A stretch of DNA of 64,000 nucleotides from the NCBI GenBank assembly GCA_020912385.1, contig CP087215.1:186001-250000 (forward strand), read 5' to 3'. Below, piece by piece: positions 1 through 11,010 of this stretch (positions are counted from its first letter, which is position 1; every line of letters starts with the position of its first letter). Below the pieces are notes generated by a model. The model was not told where the DNA came from and made no database searches. It worked only from the letters and a program-made list of their open reading frames with translations. Made by a program: the position numbers and the translations under genes. This DNA is from Neofusicoccum parvum (Eukaryota; Ascomycota; Dothideomycetes; Botryosphaeriales; Botryosphaeriaceae).

Positions 1-243
1 AACGGGTTGAAAGACAACGGCAGCGCTAGCATCGGCAGCCGTTGCGTCGAAATACCACCATTCGTATGATGTTGTGTTCGGTTTCTGGATCTGTACGCTG
101 TCCACGCCGTTGTACGATGCGGTCGAGCTGAATTCGGCGGATCCGTTGGTTGCTTCCGTCGGAACTATGAAGTTCTCCGCATACGGACGTAGGGCGAAGG
201 CCACAGAAGCGTAGCAGCTGGTAAGAACGATGGGAATTATCAT
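1..243 (-). CDS. 5' end of a secreted CrtC/AttH-like (hydroxyneurosporene synthase / Diels-Alderase-like) protein, partial
   Basis: The minus strand is open from an ATG at 241-243 to the window edge, giving 81 N-terminal residues. The protein starts with a hydrophobic segment (MIIPIVLTSCYASVAFA) that reads as a signal peptide. About 60 residues in comes the motif SYEWWYFDA, followed by a Val/Phe strand. The E/D-WWYFD motif marks the N-terminal lipocalin-like domain of the CrtC/AttH superfamily, which in fungi includes hydroxyneurosporene synthase-like proteins and the Diels-Alderases of decalin and tetramate pathways. The rest of the gene lies outside the window, so catalytic function cannot be judged. 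The start was chosen because it is the ATG in frame with the motif and directly precedes the hydrophobic segment. Confidence 0.7.
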   Translation of the reverse strand, partial: MIIPIVLTSCYASVAFALRPYAENFIVPTEATNGSAEFSSTASYNGVDSVQIQKPNTTSYEWWYFDATAADASAAVVFQPV

Positions 244-1628
244 GTTGACAGTCAGCATATGCGGGATCTGATGGGACTGATGGAGCTGCTTCAGGTGAGT
301 CTTGGGGAGACATTGATAGCATTTATAGGAAGAGGCATGCCAAACAGTATATCTACTCGGCTTGAGGACATTCCGGCGTTGGCTGAGAGCCTCACTGCTT
401 GTACATTCCAGATGTGTACCACGATTGCGAGCAGTGCGTGGCATTTCATTACACAGGTGTAGTTGTAGTTTCAAATCCTGAAATCTTTTCATTTTGGTTT
501 GGTAAACGGTCTTGATTGGCCGACGATGAGCGAAAAACGAGCCAGCTTGCATTTTCTTTGCGTCAACGTGCTGACAGCTGAGAATTTACAACCGGAAGGG
601 ATGCTTCCGAAATATCCGCGTGGCTTGTGCTGTGGCTTTTGTTGTATTGCGTGCGCTAAGCTCCATGAAGTCCGACTAAATTCAATTTTGCTAGAGCGTC
701 TGTTTACGCTGTGGCCTATGCGCCGTTCAGGGACGCGTTGCTGTATCCGAAGTGGTTACAGTGCGGCTGGCCACTACTCGTGAATGGCCCAGGATCCTGT
801 TTCCGAGTCTCTCATTGGTTTGGGTCACGCCCACGAGTCTTGTGTTGTGATTACCGCCAACAACCGCCCGAGATCGCCAACTGCCGCTAATTGCCGCCAA
901 CTGCCGGGAAATATCGCACACCATTCTGCGGTCGCATCTAATTCCGCACTAATGTGAGCTCTGGCACACTAGATCTATTAGAACGGACCTTTTCCATGCC
1001 AGAGCGCTGGACCGGAGGGGGTGATGGTGCTGTTGAAGTGACTAGTATGCGAGCGGTGTGTAAGGAGTTCGGTTCTTGTTTCCTGTTTGACAGTTTTTAG
1101 CGGCAAATCTATAGTGCGGGCTTTGAAAAACAAGTATATGGACTGCGGTAGGTAACACTGAAAAGATTCCGTGCGTGGACACCCCGGAAGTTCCACGCAA
1201 GTACCCGCTCCGCTGCGCAAACATGATCATCGACCCACCAAATCGCCCAGGTGGCCGGACCTTACGGAAAAGAAGGATCCGGTGGAGTAAAGAGCAGAGA
1301 TCGGGTCTCCAAGAGACCGTCAATCTTAACGCTAGTTAGACCTGACTCTGACCGTCATCAACACTTTCCCGGTTGGAAGCTGTTATCGTTCACCAATGGT
1401 CCCCTTCTTGCAAGAAGTTTCGGGCAGTCATTTTGCGAATCTTATATTCATGGATCGTTTACATCTATTACCTCCCTCTGGTGAGTATTCCAATACCCAG
1501 TCTTGATCTGCGCGTCCTCGACATCGCGACCACCCAAGCAAAGCAGAAAAGCTTAGCCTCAGCATCGCCAAAAGCCTTCTCCTCCACACACCGAATGGTC
1601 AATCCGGACATCCTGAAGATGTATGTAG
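244..1628. other. No supported gene
   Basis: Only short, mutually overlapping reading frames are present, without recognisable motifs or convincing intron pairs. The left part is the upstream region of the CrtC-like gene. No RNA gene was recognised. Confidence 0.5.
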
Positions 1629-2342
1629 CTACGCTTCGTAAGCCCGATGATTCGTAGAAGGCTTCTTTTGAAACCTCGCCGCTTGCCTGGCGAGATTGTC
1701 CGCCATCTGATTCCCAATTATCCCGTTGCGGGCTGGGACCCAGTGGAGTTGAACACCCAGCCCGATCCTACGGATCTCCTGCAAAGCATCGATGACAGCA
1801 CTACCGATAGAGCAGGATAACATGTTCTGCGGCTTGCGGATTGATTTGAGCGCGTTCTGGCTATCACTGAAAACCACGACCTCTTGGGCATCGGCTATGG
1901 TGGCCATCGACAAGGCCATCCAGATTCCCATGAGCTCAGCCGTGGTTGTATCTTGATTGTCTTCCCCGTCAAGGTACGCTTGGGAGCTTGTACCCAGCGG
2001 ACGAGCAATTGCGGCTGCGCCGAGTCGTTTATTGACCACACTTCCGTCTGTGTAGAGTGCGAGCGGAGGAGCCGGCTGACGTGTTAAGTGATCATGGTTG
2101 GCGAGCGCTGAGGCTTTGCTCTTTGCTATAAAGACCGGCGGTGATGAAAAAAAGGTGGTCGATGTAATTCCTCTGGCATCCGCCTTGATGCTGTTACTCT
2201 CGAAGTATCTTTGTTGACGCATAGTGTCTCGAGAGATCTTGTTGGCTCGCGTGATAAATTTCCATCTTGGGCCAGCTGAGATGTTTTTCACGACTGAATT
2301 CGGCGGCTTGTTGGAGACTTTCAACATGATGTCGTTGATCAA
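1629..2342 (-). mobile_element. Relic of a non-LTR retrotransposon (RNase H domain)
   Basis: A 237-codon frame carries a complete-looking RNase H fold. It has LALYTDGSVV (first Asp), TTAELMGIWMAL (Glu), VVVFSDSQNALKSI (second Asp) and LHWVPARNGIIGNQMADNLA (the HWVP...N..AD end). The residues before it resemble the linker between reverse transcriptase and RNase H in Tad-like fungal LINEs. No reverse transcriptase, endonuclease or ORF1 was recognised on either side, so this is a truncated copy. The catalytic acidic residues are preserved. It is clearly a different family from the two LINEs at 49.9-60 kb. A host-adopted RNase H is possible, but there is no start context or splice evidence for that. 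Confidence 0.7.
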
Positions 2343-3949
2343 TGCAGGGTCGTCTCTTTGCTGTACAAAGACTTAGAAACAAGAAAGTCCTTCCTCCCTG
2401 ACGCTGCTTGGGTCAACATCTGTGTATTTTGATTGCTTTATATATTCTAGAGGGCTTGAACATATAACTAGAGTGTCATGATGGTCATGTGTGACGAGCT
2501 TCACCCGACGCACTGCGTAAAGAAGCCGGAATGCCTTACTACTACAATGCCGGGAATCACGATTCCAATGTCCACGGATTCCTTTCGAAGACCGGATGCT
2601 GGCGAGAATGCTAAGTACTTGCCGTGCTAATTTAGATCGGAGTCATTTGGAATGAATTCATCGTCACGTAGTACCGCAATTGTCTTGAGTCGGCAAGGCA
2701 GAGCCGATTGCGAAAAATCATGACTGATGGATTCAATCGTATGTACGAAGAACCTTGCTTCTTTTTTCGAGGAATCAGAGGACAGGAACTCTACATGCCT
2801 TTCATCAGTGACATTTTAGAAAGACGCACAGAAGGAGAGAGGTAAAGCTTGTAATGCAAAAGGCCGTTTTCAACAATGTTCCCTGCGTCACTTATCGTGT
2901 TCAGTACTCAATTGAACGTACGTGAGCTTTTATTAGCTGCTTGCAAGTAGCTCGACTGGCATAACATCATGTAGTATCTGGTGGCCCTTGCACGCGTTTC
3001 GCGAGCCGCCCAGCCAACTCAAAAATTCGTTGCTTGAGAGAAGTAAGGACGATTTGGAATGATGGTGCAAAGTATGGACTTCGAGATATGTGAGCAGTAT
3101 GTAGTAGGATATAGAAAGAGGGGTACTATCGAGTAATATGGATCGAGAGACTGCTATGCTCTCCATTCTATGATCATTGCCTGCTATTTGCTCAGTCCGG
3201 TGAATTAGTGAAGAATGCAAATGTACATACCAGGTATTAGTGATACAAGTACTCCGTTACGGTGGACGTGATCACTTGGAACTTGTGGCAGGTTTCCCTT
3301 TTGTGTTGCAATCCAAGGTAGGGCGGCGATGGCTGGCGTTTTTTCTATTGGCACACATTCCAGTGGTCTCCAGCGGCCACGTGATGTCAGTCCAAATCGC
3401 TAGAGGAGAAACATATTTAAAGACCTGCTTCATCTTTAACGAGCGACACTTAGCTTTAGAAATCAACCTCCCCTATAGCTTACTCCATTCTGAATACGCT
3501 TTACTCGTTCGCCTTCCAGTCTTCTCCTTCTGAAGGGACTAACTACGTCAGCATGTTTACGAGACACAACCGAACTGTTGTGAGTTTCAGTATCTGAATT
3601 TCAGAAGACAGTGGCGCATGAAAACTGATGGTAACTTTCAACGCAATAGCGCTACACTGTCCCGCGGTGCAAAACTGGTCCTCCTCGCGGGGAAAAGACT
3701 TCCTATCGAACCCAACCTTTCCGAGCGTATAGGCCACCAGAAACCAGGCTCAAAGCAGCGCTGCGGAGACTTATCGCAAATTACACGGCAATCCGTAATG
3801 CAAGGAGACTTCCGTGTCAAATCCTCTGGGACTTTCTATTCAGAAGAAGATCAGACAGTCAAAACGAGATTCGAGGCACCAGTCATCAGTTCTCCACAGC
3901 CACGACGTATCTTTCTGGAGCATACCCGAAGGACACGGAAGGAATTGGT
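2343..3949. other. No clear gene; possible upstream exon of the following pseudogene
   Basis: No frame here has recognisable domains. A 127-codon plus-strand frame at 3618-4001 lies immediately before the acidic-repeat frame and could be an upstream exon of it. No convincing GT/AG pair joining the two was found, so it is not called. Confidence 0.4.
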
Positions 3950-4184
3950 TTGTATAAAGCAAAGTCTAGAGAAGTACAGGTTCAAGAAGATGGTCGCTTG
4001 AGAGAGCTGGAAAATGCTGAAAAGCCAGTGGAGAATATCGAAGAGGTCGAGAGTGCTGAGAAGCGTGTCGGGGATGTTGAAAGCGTGGAGAACGACTCTC
4101 GGAAGGATGTCGAAAAAGTAAATGACTGTAAAAAAAGCAAAGACTGGGATGAGCAGGTCGGATATGGTAGTGGAGGCGCCGAAG

Positions 4185-4440
4185 ACGATATCGAAGACGA
4201 TATAGGAGAAGACGTTGAAGAAGATGTCGAAGACGTTGAGGAAGATGTTGAGGAGGATATTGGGGAAGATGTTGAAGAAAATGTCGAGGAGGATGTCGAA
4301 GAAGATTTCGAAGAAGATATTAAAGAACATGTCAAGGAAGATGTCGAAGAAGACGTCAAAGAAGAGACCAAAGAGGATGTTGAAGACCATTTCGAAGAAG
4401 ATACTGACGAAGATATCGGGCAGGATTTCAAAGAGATGAA
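4185..4440 (+). repeat. Acidic minisatellite-like coding repeat
   Basis: Imperfect 9-18 bp units of the GAAGATGTTGAG type repeat through about 250 bp and encode (E/D)EDVEED runs inside the broken gene. The complementary strand is also open and encodes Phe/Ile-rich nonsense, which is a by-product of the repeat. Confidence 0.75.
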
Positions 4441-4490
4441 AGAAAGACGCTGTGGAAAAACACGGTCAAGATTCAGGAGTGACGGGGAAG

Positions 4491-4716
4491 ACTTTTGTCA
4501 ACCACATTGGCCCGCAATCACGTGTTTTACCTCCTTGTTCCACATGCGTTTTACTACTTGCCTTGTTACTACACCATACACCTACCCCTGCACAAGTCAT
4601 TCACCCTAGTTATGCGTATTTCCGTAAATCCGATCATTACACCTATATAGCAAGATTCTGTAGCAACAATAAGAAAACCAGCGGTGTCTTACTTTCTCGC
4701 GCCGTTCGACAACTTT
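4491..4716. mobile_element. 216-bp solo-LTR-like element, copy 1, with 5-bp target duplication
   Basis: The stretch 4496-4711 is identical, by eye over its full length, to the reverse complement of 47328-47543. It begins TGTCAACC and ends GTTCGACA, so it has TG...CA termini with a short imperfect inverted repeat (TGTC/GACA). It is flanked by a perfect duplication ACTTT at 4491-4495 and 4712-4716. A TATATA motif lies in its second half. These are the properties of a solo LTR left after recombination of an LTR retrotransposon; a non-autonomous DNA element with 5-bp duplications is the alternative. It interrupts the acidic-repeat gene between Phe and Glu codons and truncates its frame at 4609. 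Confidence 0.8.
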
Positions 4717-6057
4717 GAAGATAAGACTTCCGAAGTCCGTGTCGACAATTCAGACTATACCGGACCGACGTATCTGAACGGTCTCGCAAACATGGCAAAG
4801 GTCATTCAAGATAGGGAAGCAAAGATTGCAGTTAGTGAGAGAGAGGAGCCTCCGATGGGTGAAGCGACACAAACAAAGCCCATCCAGACCGTACCGACTG
4901 GGCTTAAGACCACTACTACCCAAGCGATGCTAACTCTGGAAGAAATCAAAACATCACTTTTCCAATTACCAACTCTCGCAAACCATCGTCCAAGAAAAAC
5001 AGCACTTGGCACGCGGAACTTCATCACCTACGTCTTAAACCCCAGAGGCATCCAAATCAACACGGAAGAGGCCAAGGTCGAATCAGCCTTTCAGCACTTC
5101 AAAAGCGTGGAGCCACTACCGAGATCGAATGTCTACAAGCACTACACATAACTCAGTGGACTACGCTCATCAACTTTATGGATCAACCCTACGGACGATG
5201 TCGTACAATCTATCCACAGCAATTACTCCGAGATGCACCAATCCGTACCCAACGCGCTCTGCGAGCCTGAATGGGTGGATGATGCCGTCAAATTCCTACT
5301 CAAAAGCGAGCCTCGAAGCAAGCTACAACCCAAGCTCGGTAGTAACTCACAATGGCTGCCTGTGCGGATGCGGGAAGAGAGCTTCCGTCCACAAGATGGT
5401 GGGGTCTGGGACATGCCCCCTATTGTCCATAGAGACATCCCTGTTGACCCTACGTTCAATTTCAATGTGCAGCCCGACTGCTCATACTGGATATGGACTG
5501 GCGGTTTTCGCCCAGAAATCAACGCAAAGTTAATATCACTTACATCCGTACGGTTTCGCCGCTCCCTTTGTCCATATCTCACTATCGAGGTCAAGAAGGA
5601 CACTAAAAATAGTTCCAAAGGTCGCCAACAAATTGCAGTTGCCGCATCCACAGCTCTATATAACCGTTGGAGACTCAGGGAAAGCTGCCTACGGAAGGCG
5701 GGAGCGTCTTTTGGCAGAGAGCGGTTTTCAGATGTGCGACATTATGGACTTCTCCTTGCCGGTGTGCGATACGAAATTTGGTGTTTACGACCAAACAACA
5801 CAGCCAACATATCTCACTTCTCTACTCAACCTTGGACTGGATGTGGGATGCAAAAGATTCACTCGGGAGATCTTGATACCAACGCCGGAATAAGAGATTG
5901 CATCAATTGGATCAATGAAATCCATTGCTGGGGGAACACAAGGCACAGTTCTGGCTGTGCTCGAGATATTGAGAGCCGACTTCTACCTCACGAGAAGGCG
6001 TTGACGACCACCCTGGCTCCATTGGCACTTGTGAAAAAGGATTTCCTACACGTGTGA

Positions 6058-7965
6058 CCTGTCAACAATTTACAAGACTAGCGAGGTTAGTGATGAATAA
6101 AGTCAAGTTTCCTTTCGTTGGTCTAAATTGTGTGCCTTCGGGGAGAAAACAAGAAATGATCCGCGTGGAACAGCAAAGTTGTGCGGCGGTAGCTGTTTTT
6201 TGAGCGCAACGACCCATATCCTGGAAGCTGCTCGTGGCCGACAAACTGAAAACATGATGGCTAGGCCCGAGAGAACTTGCCAATGGATATAGCGGCAACC
6301 CTGAGGTATCTCAGACCCTATCGGGCAAAAAGTGCGCTGGCATCGGGTAGTGGAGCGAAAGGGACAAAGAACAAAGAGGACTTCGACGGCCATTTCTATG
6401 ATTCGTCCAGTCTCAGTCAGTCAACTCCAGGCCGGGTACCGGTCGAAAGCAAAACTCCATCAAGCCAGCTCTCTCATCCTGCCGACCCCGGATACCAGAC
6501 AGCCTCCGCTGCAGCTAGCCAAGAGCCTGCCTCTCCATCACCTTCGCCCCCGATTTGTCCTTCCAGCATCAGCGCTTGTTGAAAGTAACTTGGACCACTA
6601 CGGTTCAGCCCAGATGAGCAACCAACTCTGTCTCCACTCAGTTCATTATCCCCATCTTGCGTAACCCAGAGCCTGGGTCACCTCCTTCCACAATGCCACC
6701 GATGCGGACGATCTATCACTGCTCCGGCACGAAAGTCACCCGAGAGCCATGCAAGGGGCCAGTGGGATTGAATCGCGAAGGCTGCTACTCTCACTCGCCC
6801 CGCTCACTGCCCTACGGCATCCATGAGCGGTTGCGCAATTTCCATAGCAACATAAGCAACCTATCACGCCACTCACGTCGTCGCTCACGTACCAACACCG
6901 CCACGCCTCGGTCGCCGCAATTGAACACCCGATTATACTGCCTTCGAACAACTTTGGTGCCAACTTGAACGCCGGAATGGCTTCGTTGTCGTCTTCATCA
7001 TCTCTTGCATCACCAAGGCTACCGTCAGCCGCGTCTTTACACCGCGGATGGTCAGCTCTCCCTCCTCTTTCCGCACCGCCTTCTTCATCCACAACAACAG
7101 CACCAACAGCAACAGAACCCCCACCTCCTCCATCAAAGCCACGCCTGGCCTCCAGCAAATGCAAACATACGCCCCCGCCGCCCCCAGTCCGCAGCACCAA
7201 GCCACGCAAACGCAAACGCACGCCTCCACCCCCACCCCCACGACGCCCTACCGCAGCCGCCACTAGTCACTGTGCACATCGCCACCGCACCGAGAACCAT
7301 CACCCCAGCGGAGACGCAGATGTTCCCGCCGGCCCATTCGCCGCAGCACCGCCGCCGCAGCCCTTCCAGACAGCAGGATGGCGCGGGCGCTGTGGAGCAT
7401 GGAGCGCATGCTGGCCGAGGATGTCATGGCGGGGCGGGCGTGGTGGTTGGGGAATAGCGGGGAGGATTTCGCGGAGGAATTAGAGATCAGAGATGTTGCC
7501 AGAATGCCGTGGAGATGGTGAGAAAGAGATGGAGGGGAATGGATCGGGGTGGGATGCTGAGCGCTCTCCGCTGTGGGACCTGCCGTGAATGGAGACAACT
7601 AGAGAGAGTGGTCGTAAATTGAATGGCCCTATGGTCGCGCACTGTTGTCCGTATGACAACCCTAATAACGATAAAATGTAACAGGATATGCTAAATACGC
7701 TCCCAATCCTATAAGAGGGGTAGTAGATTAAACGAGAAGGAGCGGAGAAGGATCAGTAGTTAATAAAAGACGCAGTTACCCCGGGTGAAGATAGTATTCT
7801 AAGGTGTTGTCGTCATCGATGCAGGCAGCGTAATTGCTTCATTAGGTTAGGTTCAGAGACACATATGACCGCATTCTCCTATCTTATAACCTGTACCAAC
7901 TGCTAGTACTAAAGGCGTCAAGAATCACTGGACGAAAAGACCCCGAATTCCATTTCCGTCTCTAC
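6058..7965. other. About 1.9 kb without a confident gene
   Basis: Frames are short or low-complexity. The stretch 6950-7500 is CCA/CAG-rich and opens several overlapping Pro-, Gln- or Gly-rich frames on both strands, none with a recognisable domain. A possible small gene begins at 6693 and is listed separately. Confidence 0.45.
6693..6968 (+). CDS. Possible small hypothetical gene or first exon
   Basis: An ATG-initiated 91-codon frame begins MPPMRTIYHCSGTKVTREP and contains four Cys residues and a basic Ser/Arg segment. It stops just before the Pro-rich stretch, where another exon could follow in a different frame, but no clear splice pair was identified. The protein matches nothing I recognise. 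It may be chance open frame. Confidence 0.2.
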   Translation: MPPMRTIYHCSGTKVTREPCKGPVGLNREGCYSHSPRSLPYGIHERLRNFHSNISNLSRHSRRRSRTNTATPRSPQLNTRLYCLRTTLVPT

Positions 7966-10098
7966 CTAGATGATACGAAACGTTTTCGACCGTCTGTCTC
8001 CCTTTCTCCATCTTTCAACCATCTCTCCGTGCATGATCCCGTTTACATAGCATTCCCCAACGAATTGCCAACTCTTACCACATGGACGTAGAACCACTGG
8101 CACGCTCATCCCAAATATAACGCATACTTGATCTCCCGGACGCATGGCCATTGGCCCCAGACCGTAGTTGCCACTCAGAGTCACGAAGAACGTTCTGTCG
8201 CAACAAACGTGTACGGCGTAGTTTTGTAAGAAGAGAAGAGCTCTCTTGCTGTCATCCTCTGGATCATAGTCTGGCATTTCACCAGCAAGATACGCATCCG
8301 GGAGCAATTTCCACTCCCGGGGATATGTGAATAGCGGCGGTAAGGCATCTAATGGATTCCGCGCATTTTCCCGCGATACCCAACGATTCGATTTTCCTGA
8401 ATGGAGCCAGTGACAGTTTCCCGCCGTCAAAGTGTTGCAATAAGCTCTCCAAGCCTCTTGTTCTCCACTGTATTGCGTGAAGGCACCATCCATTTGGGAA
8501 CACATGTCTTTCCAGATGTCCATGACTGGGTTTTGGTAGGTCTTGGAAGATTGCACAGCTTTTTTCGAACTTGGCCAGAATTCGCACCCGTCCAGCCGTT
8601 CAGAGTGGAAAGTGATGCTACTAAAGCAGATTCCAAGAAGTAGAAGCTCTCTGTCATCGGATGAGAGAGAGAATACTGGCTTGGAATCCGCTCCAGAAGA
8701 GTAATCTTTACAATGATTGAAGATGCAATGTCCAACAAATCGGTCCCATTGTGGCACCCATGTTGGTGATTTAGAATGTAGCTGCTTCTCCTTCTCTTGT
8801 AAATCTTGGGGTCCATGTTCTACCATACTTAGCAGTCCCAATCTTCCGGTCGATTTAAGAACCGCAGTCGCGGTTTCCAGGAAGACCTGGCGTTTAGACT
8901 TGCTATAATCAGGTGTGATTCCAAGTTTCAATGCAGATGGATGGCTCAGGAGTGCAAATATACGGTCTTTTGGATCTGAAGCGTTGCAGCGTCGCACACG
9001 AGTTAAGACGTCGTAAAATTCCGCGCTCTCATCAGACTCACGATAGTCCGTCGCCGAAGTCACAACGTGTGCTCCACCCAATAAAAACTTTTGACCGACA
9101 AGACTGAGTTCTCTAATTGAGAAGTATGCAAAGCAGAGTTTTTCCCAAGCCACGCTGGATTTTCCGCAGAGAACCTCCGCAGTAGCTGCCTGTCCGACCT
9201 CTGGAACAGCCCACAGCCTCGAAAACCATTCGTGGTCGAATATTCTGGAAAGACTTTCGCATTCAGATCCAATGACCCGCCCTTTCAGTTGAGAGCGTAA
9301 TATGAGATCCGCATTGTTCCTAGGGTTGTATGAGGAGGACTTTCTTATAGCGTAAAGGTCCTCTACGAGCTTAAAGGCAGCCTCAGCATGCTCGCTGTTG
9401 CCATCCAAGCAGACAAGCGCCCTTTCTGCCTGCTTGAATATGCGACCAACGAGTTGGACCTGTTGTCCTCGTTCAATCGTGTCACGTTGGTCAATGCAGA
9501 CAGCATCAATCCATACGGTGACACTCTTGTCTCGGTCTCGTATTCTCTTGAGAGCAATGCTGGCGCTCTGCGTTGTGACAAGGATGGAGTTTTCAATCAT
9601 CATATTGTAGTCCGGAGTAGGGTCTGACCATCTGTATGATATTGCTTGGTACTTGGGTGGTCGCCGAAGGTCAACAAGCTGTAGATGTCCTCGAAGTCGT
9701 GCGTGGTATTCCTGGGCTGGCTCCAATGTCAGGACTCGAATTGTGTTGTTATTGTCGGTCTTTGGCAGGTCCGGATAAACGTATGAAGGATAGCACTTGT
9801 TTGCGCTAATGTAGGAGTGTTGTCTTTGGCATCCCAGGCGTTGGAAAAAATCCTTCAAGTTTTTACGGTCTGGAACATCGTCTTCAGAATCATCAAATGA
9901 GTCCTCTGGATCATCTGACGAGTCTTCGAGGTCATCGGACGAGTCTCTGAGATCATCGGACGAGTCTTGAAGATCATCAGACGAGTCTTGAAGATCATCA
10001 GAAGTGTCCTCCAAAGATTCCCGGTACAGAGTTCGATTTGTACTGTCGGCACCGGTGCGGAAAGGTGAGGCCTTGGTGCGTCCCCCTCTGCTGATCAT
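7966..10098 (-). CDS. HET-domain (heterokaryon incompatibility) protein
   Basis: A single uninterrupted 710-codon frame. The HET domain occupies roughly residues 120-280: YQAISYRWSDP, then a spaced VWIDAVCIDQRD and ERGQQVQLVGRIF..A, which are the three conserved HET blocks. HET proteins act in vegetative incompatibility and related cell-death responses after non-self recognition. Residues about 30-75 are an Asp/Ser-rich run of 7-residue DSSDDLQ-type repeats placed before the HET domain, which is unusual because extra domains usually follow HET. The C-terminal 400 residues show no WD, ankyrin or NACHT repeats. The start is the first ATG, directly before MISRGGRTK. It faces the divergent alpha/beta-hydrolase-NACHT gene across a 0.9-kb spacer. 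Confidence 0.9.
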   Translation of the reverse strand: MISRGGRTKASPFRTGADSTNRTLYRESLEDTSDDLQDSSDDLQDSSDDLRDSSDDLEDSSDDPEDSFDDSEDDVPDRKNLKDFFQRLGCQRQHSYISANKCYPSYVYPDLPKTDNNNTIRVLTLEPAQEYHARLRGHLQLVDLRRPPKYQAISYRWSDPTPDYNMMIENSILVTTQSASIALKRIRDRDKSVTVWIDAVCIDQRDTIERGQQVQLVGRIFKQAERALVCLDGNSEHAEAAFKLVEDLYAIRKSSSYNPRNNADLILRSQLKGRVIGSECESLSRIFDHEWFSRLWAVPEVGQAATAEVLCGKSSVAWEKLCFAYFSIRELSLVGQKFLLGGAHVVTSATDYRESDESAEFYDVLTRVRRCNASDPKDRIFALLSHPSALKLGITPDYSKSKRQVFLETATAVLKSTGRLGLLSMVEHGPQDLQEKEKQLHSKSPTWVPQWDRFVGHCIFNHCKDYSSGADSKPVFSLSSDDRELLLLGICFSSITFHSERLDGCEFWPSSKKAVQSSKTYQNPVMDIWKDMCSQMDGAFTQYSGEQEAWRAYCNTLTAGNCHWLHSGKSNRWVSRENARNPLDALPPLFTYPREWKLLPDAYLAGEMPDYDPEDDSKRALLFLQNYAVHVCCDRTFFVTLSGNYGLGPMAMRPGDQVCVIFGMSVPVVLRPCGKSWQFVGECYVNGIMHGEMVERWRKGDRRSKTFRII
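9885..10010 (-). repeat. 21-bp coding tandem repeats in the HET gene
   Basis: About six 21-bp units of the GAAGATCATCAGACGAGTCTT type encode successive DSSDDLQ/DSSDDLR/DSSDDLE heptads. The units are close in sequence, so their number is likely to vary between strains. Confidence 0.75.
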
Positions 10099-11010
10099 GG
10101 TAATAAAATGCCCAGGGACCGATTGTTGACTTCCAGGAAGCTATAGTCGAGCTCCCCAATGCATGGATAAGTAGTTCTGTGAGGTAGAAGGAGAAGGTGG
10201 AACGCTGATGGATTGGTGAATGGGAGCGAGAGAAGGTTCTGGGCTGGAGAAGTATGAAGTAAATACTGGCGCCTCTCTGCTATATGAGTCACAGTCATTG
10301 GAGGGAGACAAAGATAAAGTTCCTGGATGTGAGGTGTTTGGCGTGGCACATGTGAAGCTGGATGCGCCTGTCCTACTCAGCTGGTGGAAGCGGTCAAGCA
10401 AAGGTGCACGTGCTTTGAGTGTTCAACATCCCGACCCACAGTCGGGTCCACTCCAGGCACCACGGCCAAGAATTCCCCGTTACTGCGCCGCTGCGCACAA
10501 GCTGCGCCACCTCTTCTTGCTGCGTGGCACTGCCACGTCTGCATTTTTCACTTACAGTCAAAGCTCATAGCTCCTGTGCTAGAATAGTATGCCTAGAGGC
10601 GGTGTAGAAAGTGGAGCACTCATAGAGGCGCCCTGATACGCTGTCATCACGCACGAAGGCTTAGCAACCCCACCTACCAGCTCCCACCCCAGCTGTCGCC
10701 CCAGCTTTGGGGAAACACGAAGATGTCTCAGTGTTCACTATGACCACACAGGCCAAACGGTGAGAGGTGCACGGTATGACTGCGCTCTGCCTTGTTGATA
10801 CATTCTGAGCCCCACAAGCGTTGCACCTCCAGCCCGGCACAGGCAAAGCATCACAGCCACACAGGCACAGCACGGTTTCAAATGACGGGCTATCTTGTCG
10901 GAGCTTTTTCGGTAACGCTTTACATCGCGGTGATCTCTTTTCTTTGATATTTCCCCAATCTCACTCCCAATCCCCCTCTCCTCATCCCACGATCACATTT
11001 TCCCCATGCG
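10099..11010. other. Divergent intergenic region between HET and NACHT genes
   Basis: About 0.9 kb with no supported gene. It must hold both promoters; a pyrimidine-rich run (TTTCCCCAATCTCACTCCC) lies about 50 bp before the NACHT gene start. Confidence 0.5.

Larger units (their letters stand above)
3950..6057 (+). pseudogene. Acidic-repeat / PD-(D/E)XK-like hypothetical gene, disrupted by a solo-LTR-like insertion and an in-frame stop
   Basis: Three collinear frames make one broken gene. The first (3950-4495) encodes a Lys/Glu-rich segment and then a long acidic run built from EEDVEED-type units. It reads into the 216-bp element at 4496. Removing the element plus one copy of its ACTTT duplication joins GAC TTT to GAA GAT in frame with the second part (4717-5148). 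That part ends at TAA (5149-5151), after which the same frame stays open to 6057. The third part has CSYWIW, LTIEVKKD, QIAVAASTALYNRWRLRE, DVRHYGLLLAG and WINEIHCWG. This matches a large ascomycete family of uncharacterised proteins with a PD-(D/E)XK nuclease-like C-terminus, where EVKK supplies the E-x-K. No ATG was found at the N-terminus, so the true start is unknown. An unrecognised intron could explain the TAA; a CAA to TAA transition is the simpler reading. Confidence 0.6.

Noticed and set aside
3851..4431. Long minus-strand frames rich in Phe/Ile or Ser that look like membrane or mucin-like proteins
   Set aside because: They are the complement of the acidic coding repeat; the plus strand joins a conserved domain and the minus strand does not.
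4496..4711. Interpreting the 216-bp duplicate as segmental duplication of an NLR exon
   Set aside because: Each copy has its own perfect 5-bp flanking duplication and TG...CA ends, and its removal restores both host frames; transposition explains this better.
6736..7483. Gly-rich and Pro-rich frames on opposite strands
   Set aside because: Low-complexity CCA/CAG DNA; no domain or conserved start.
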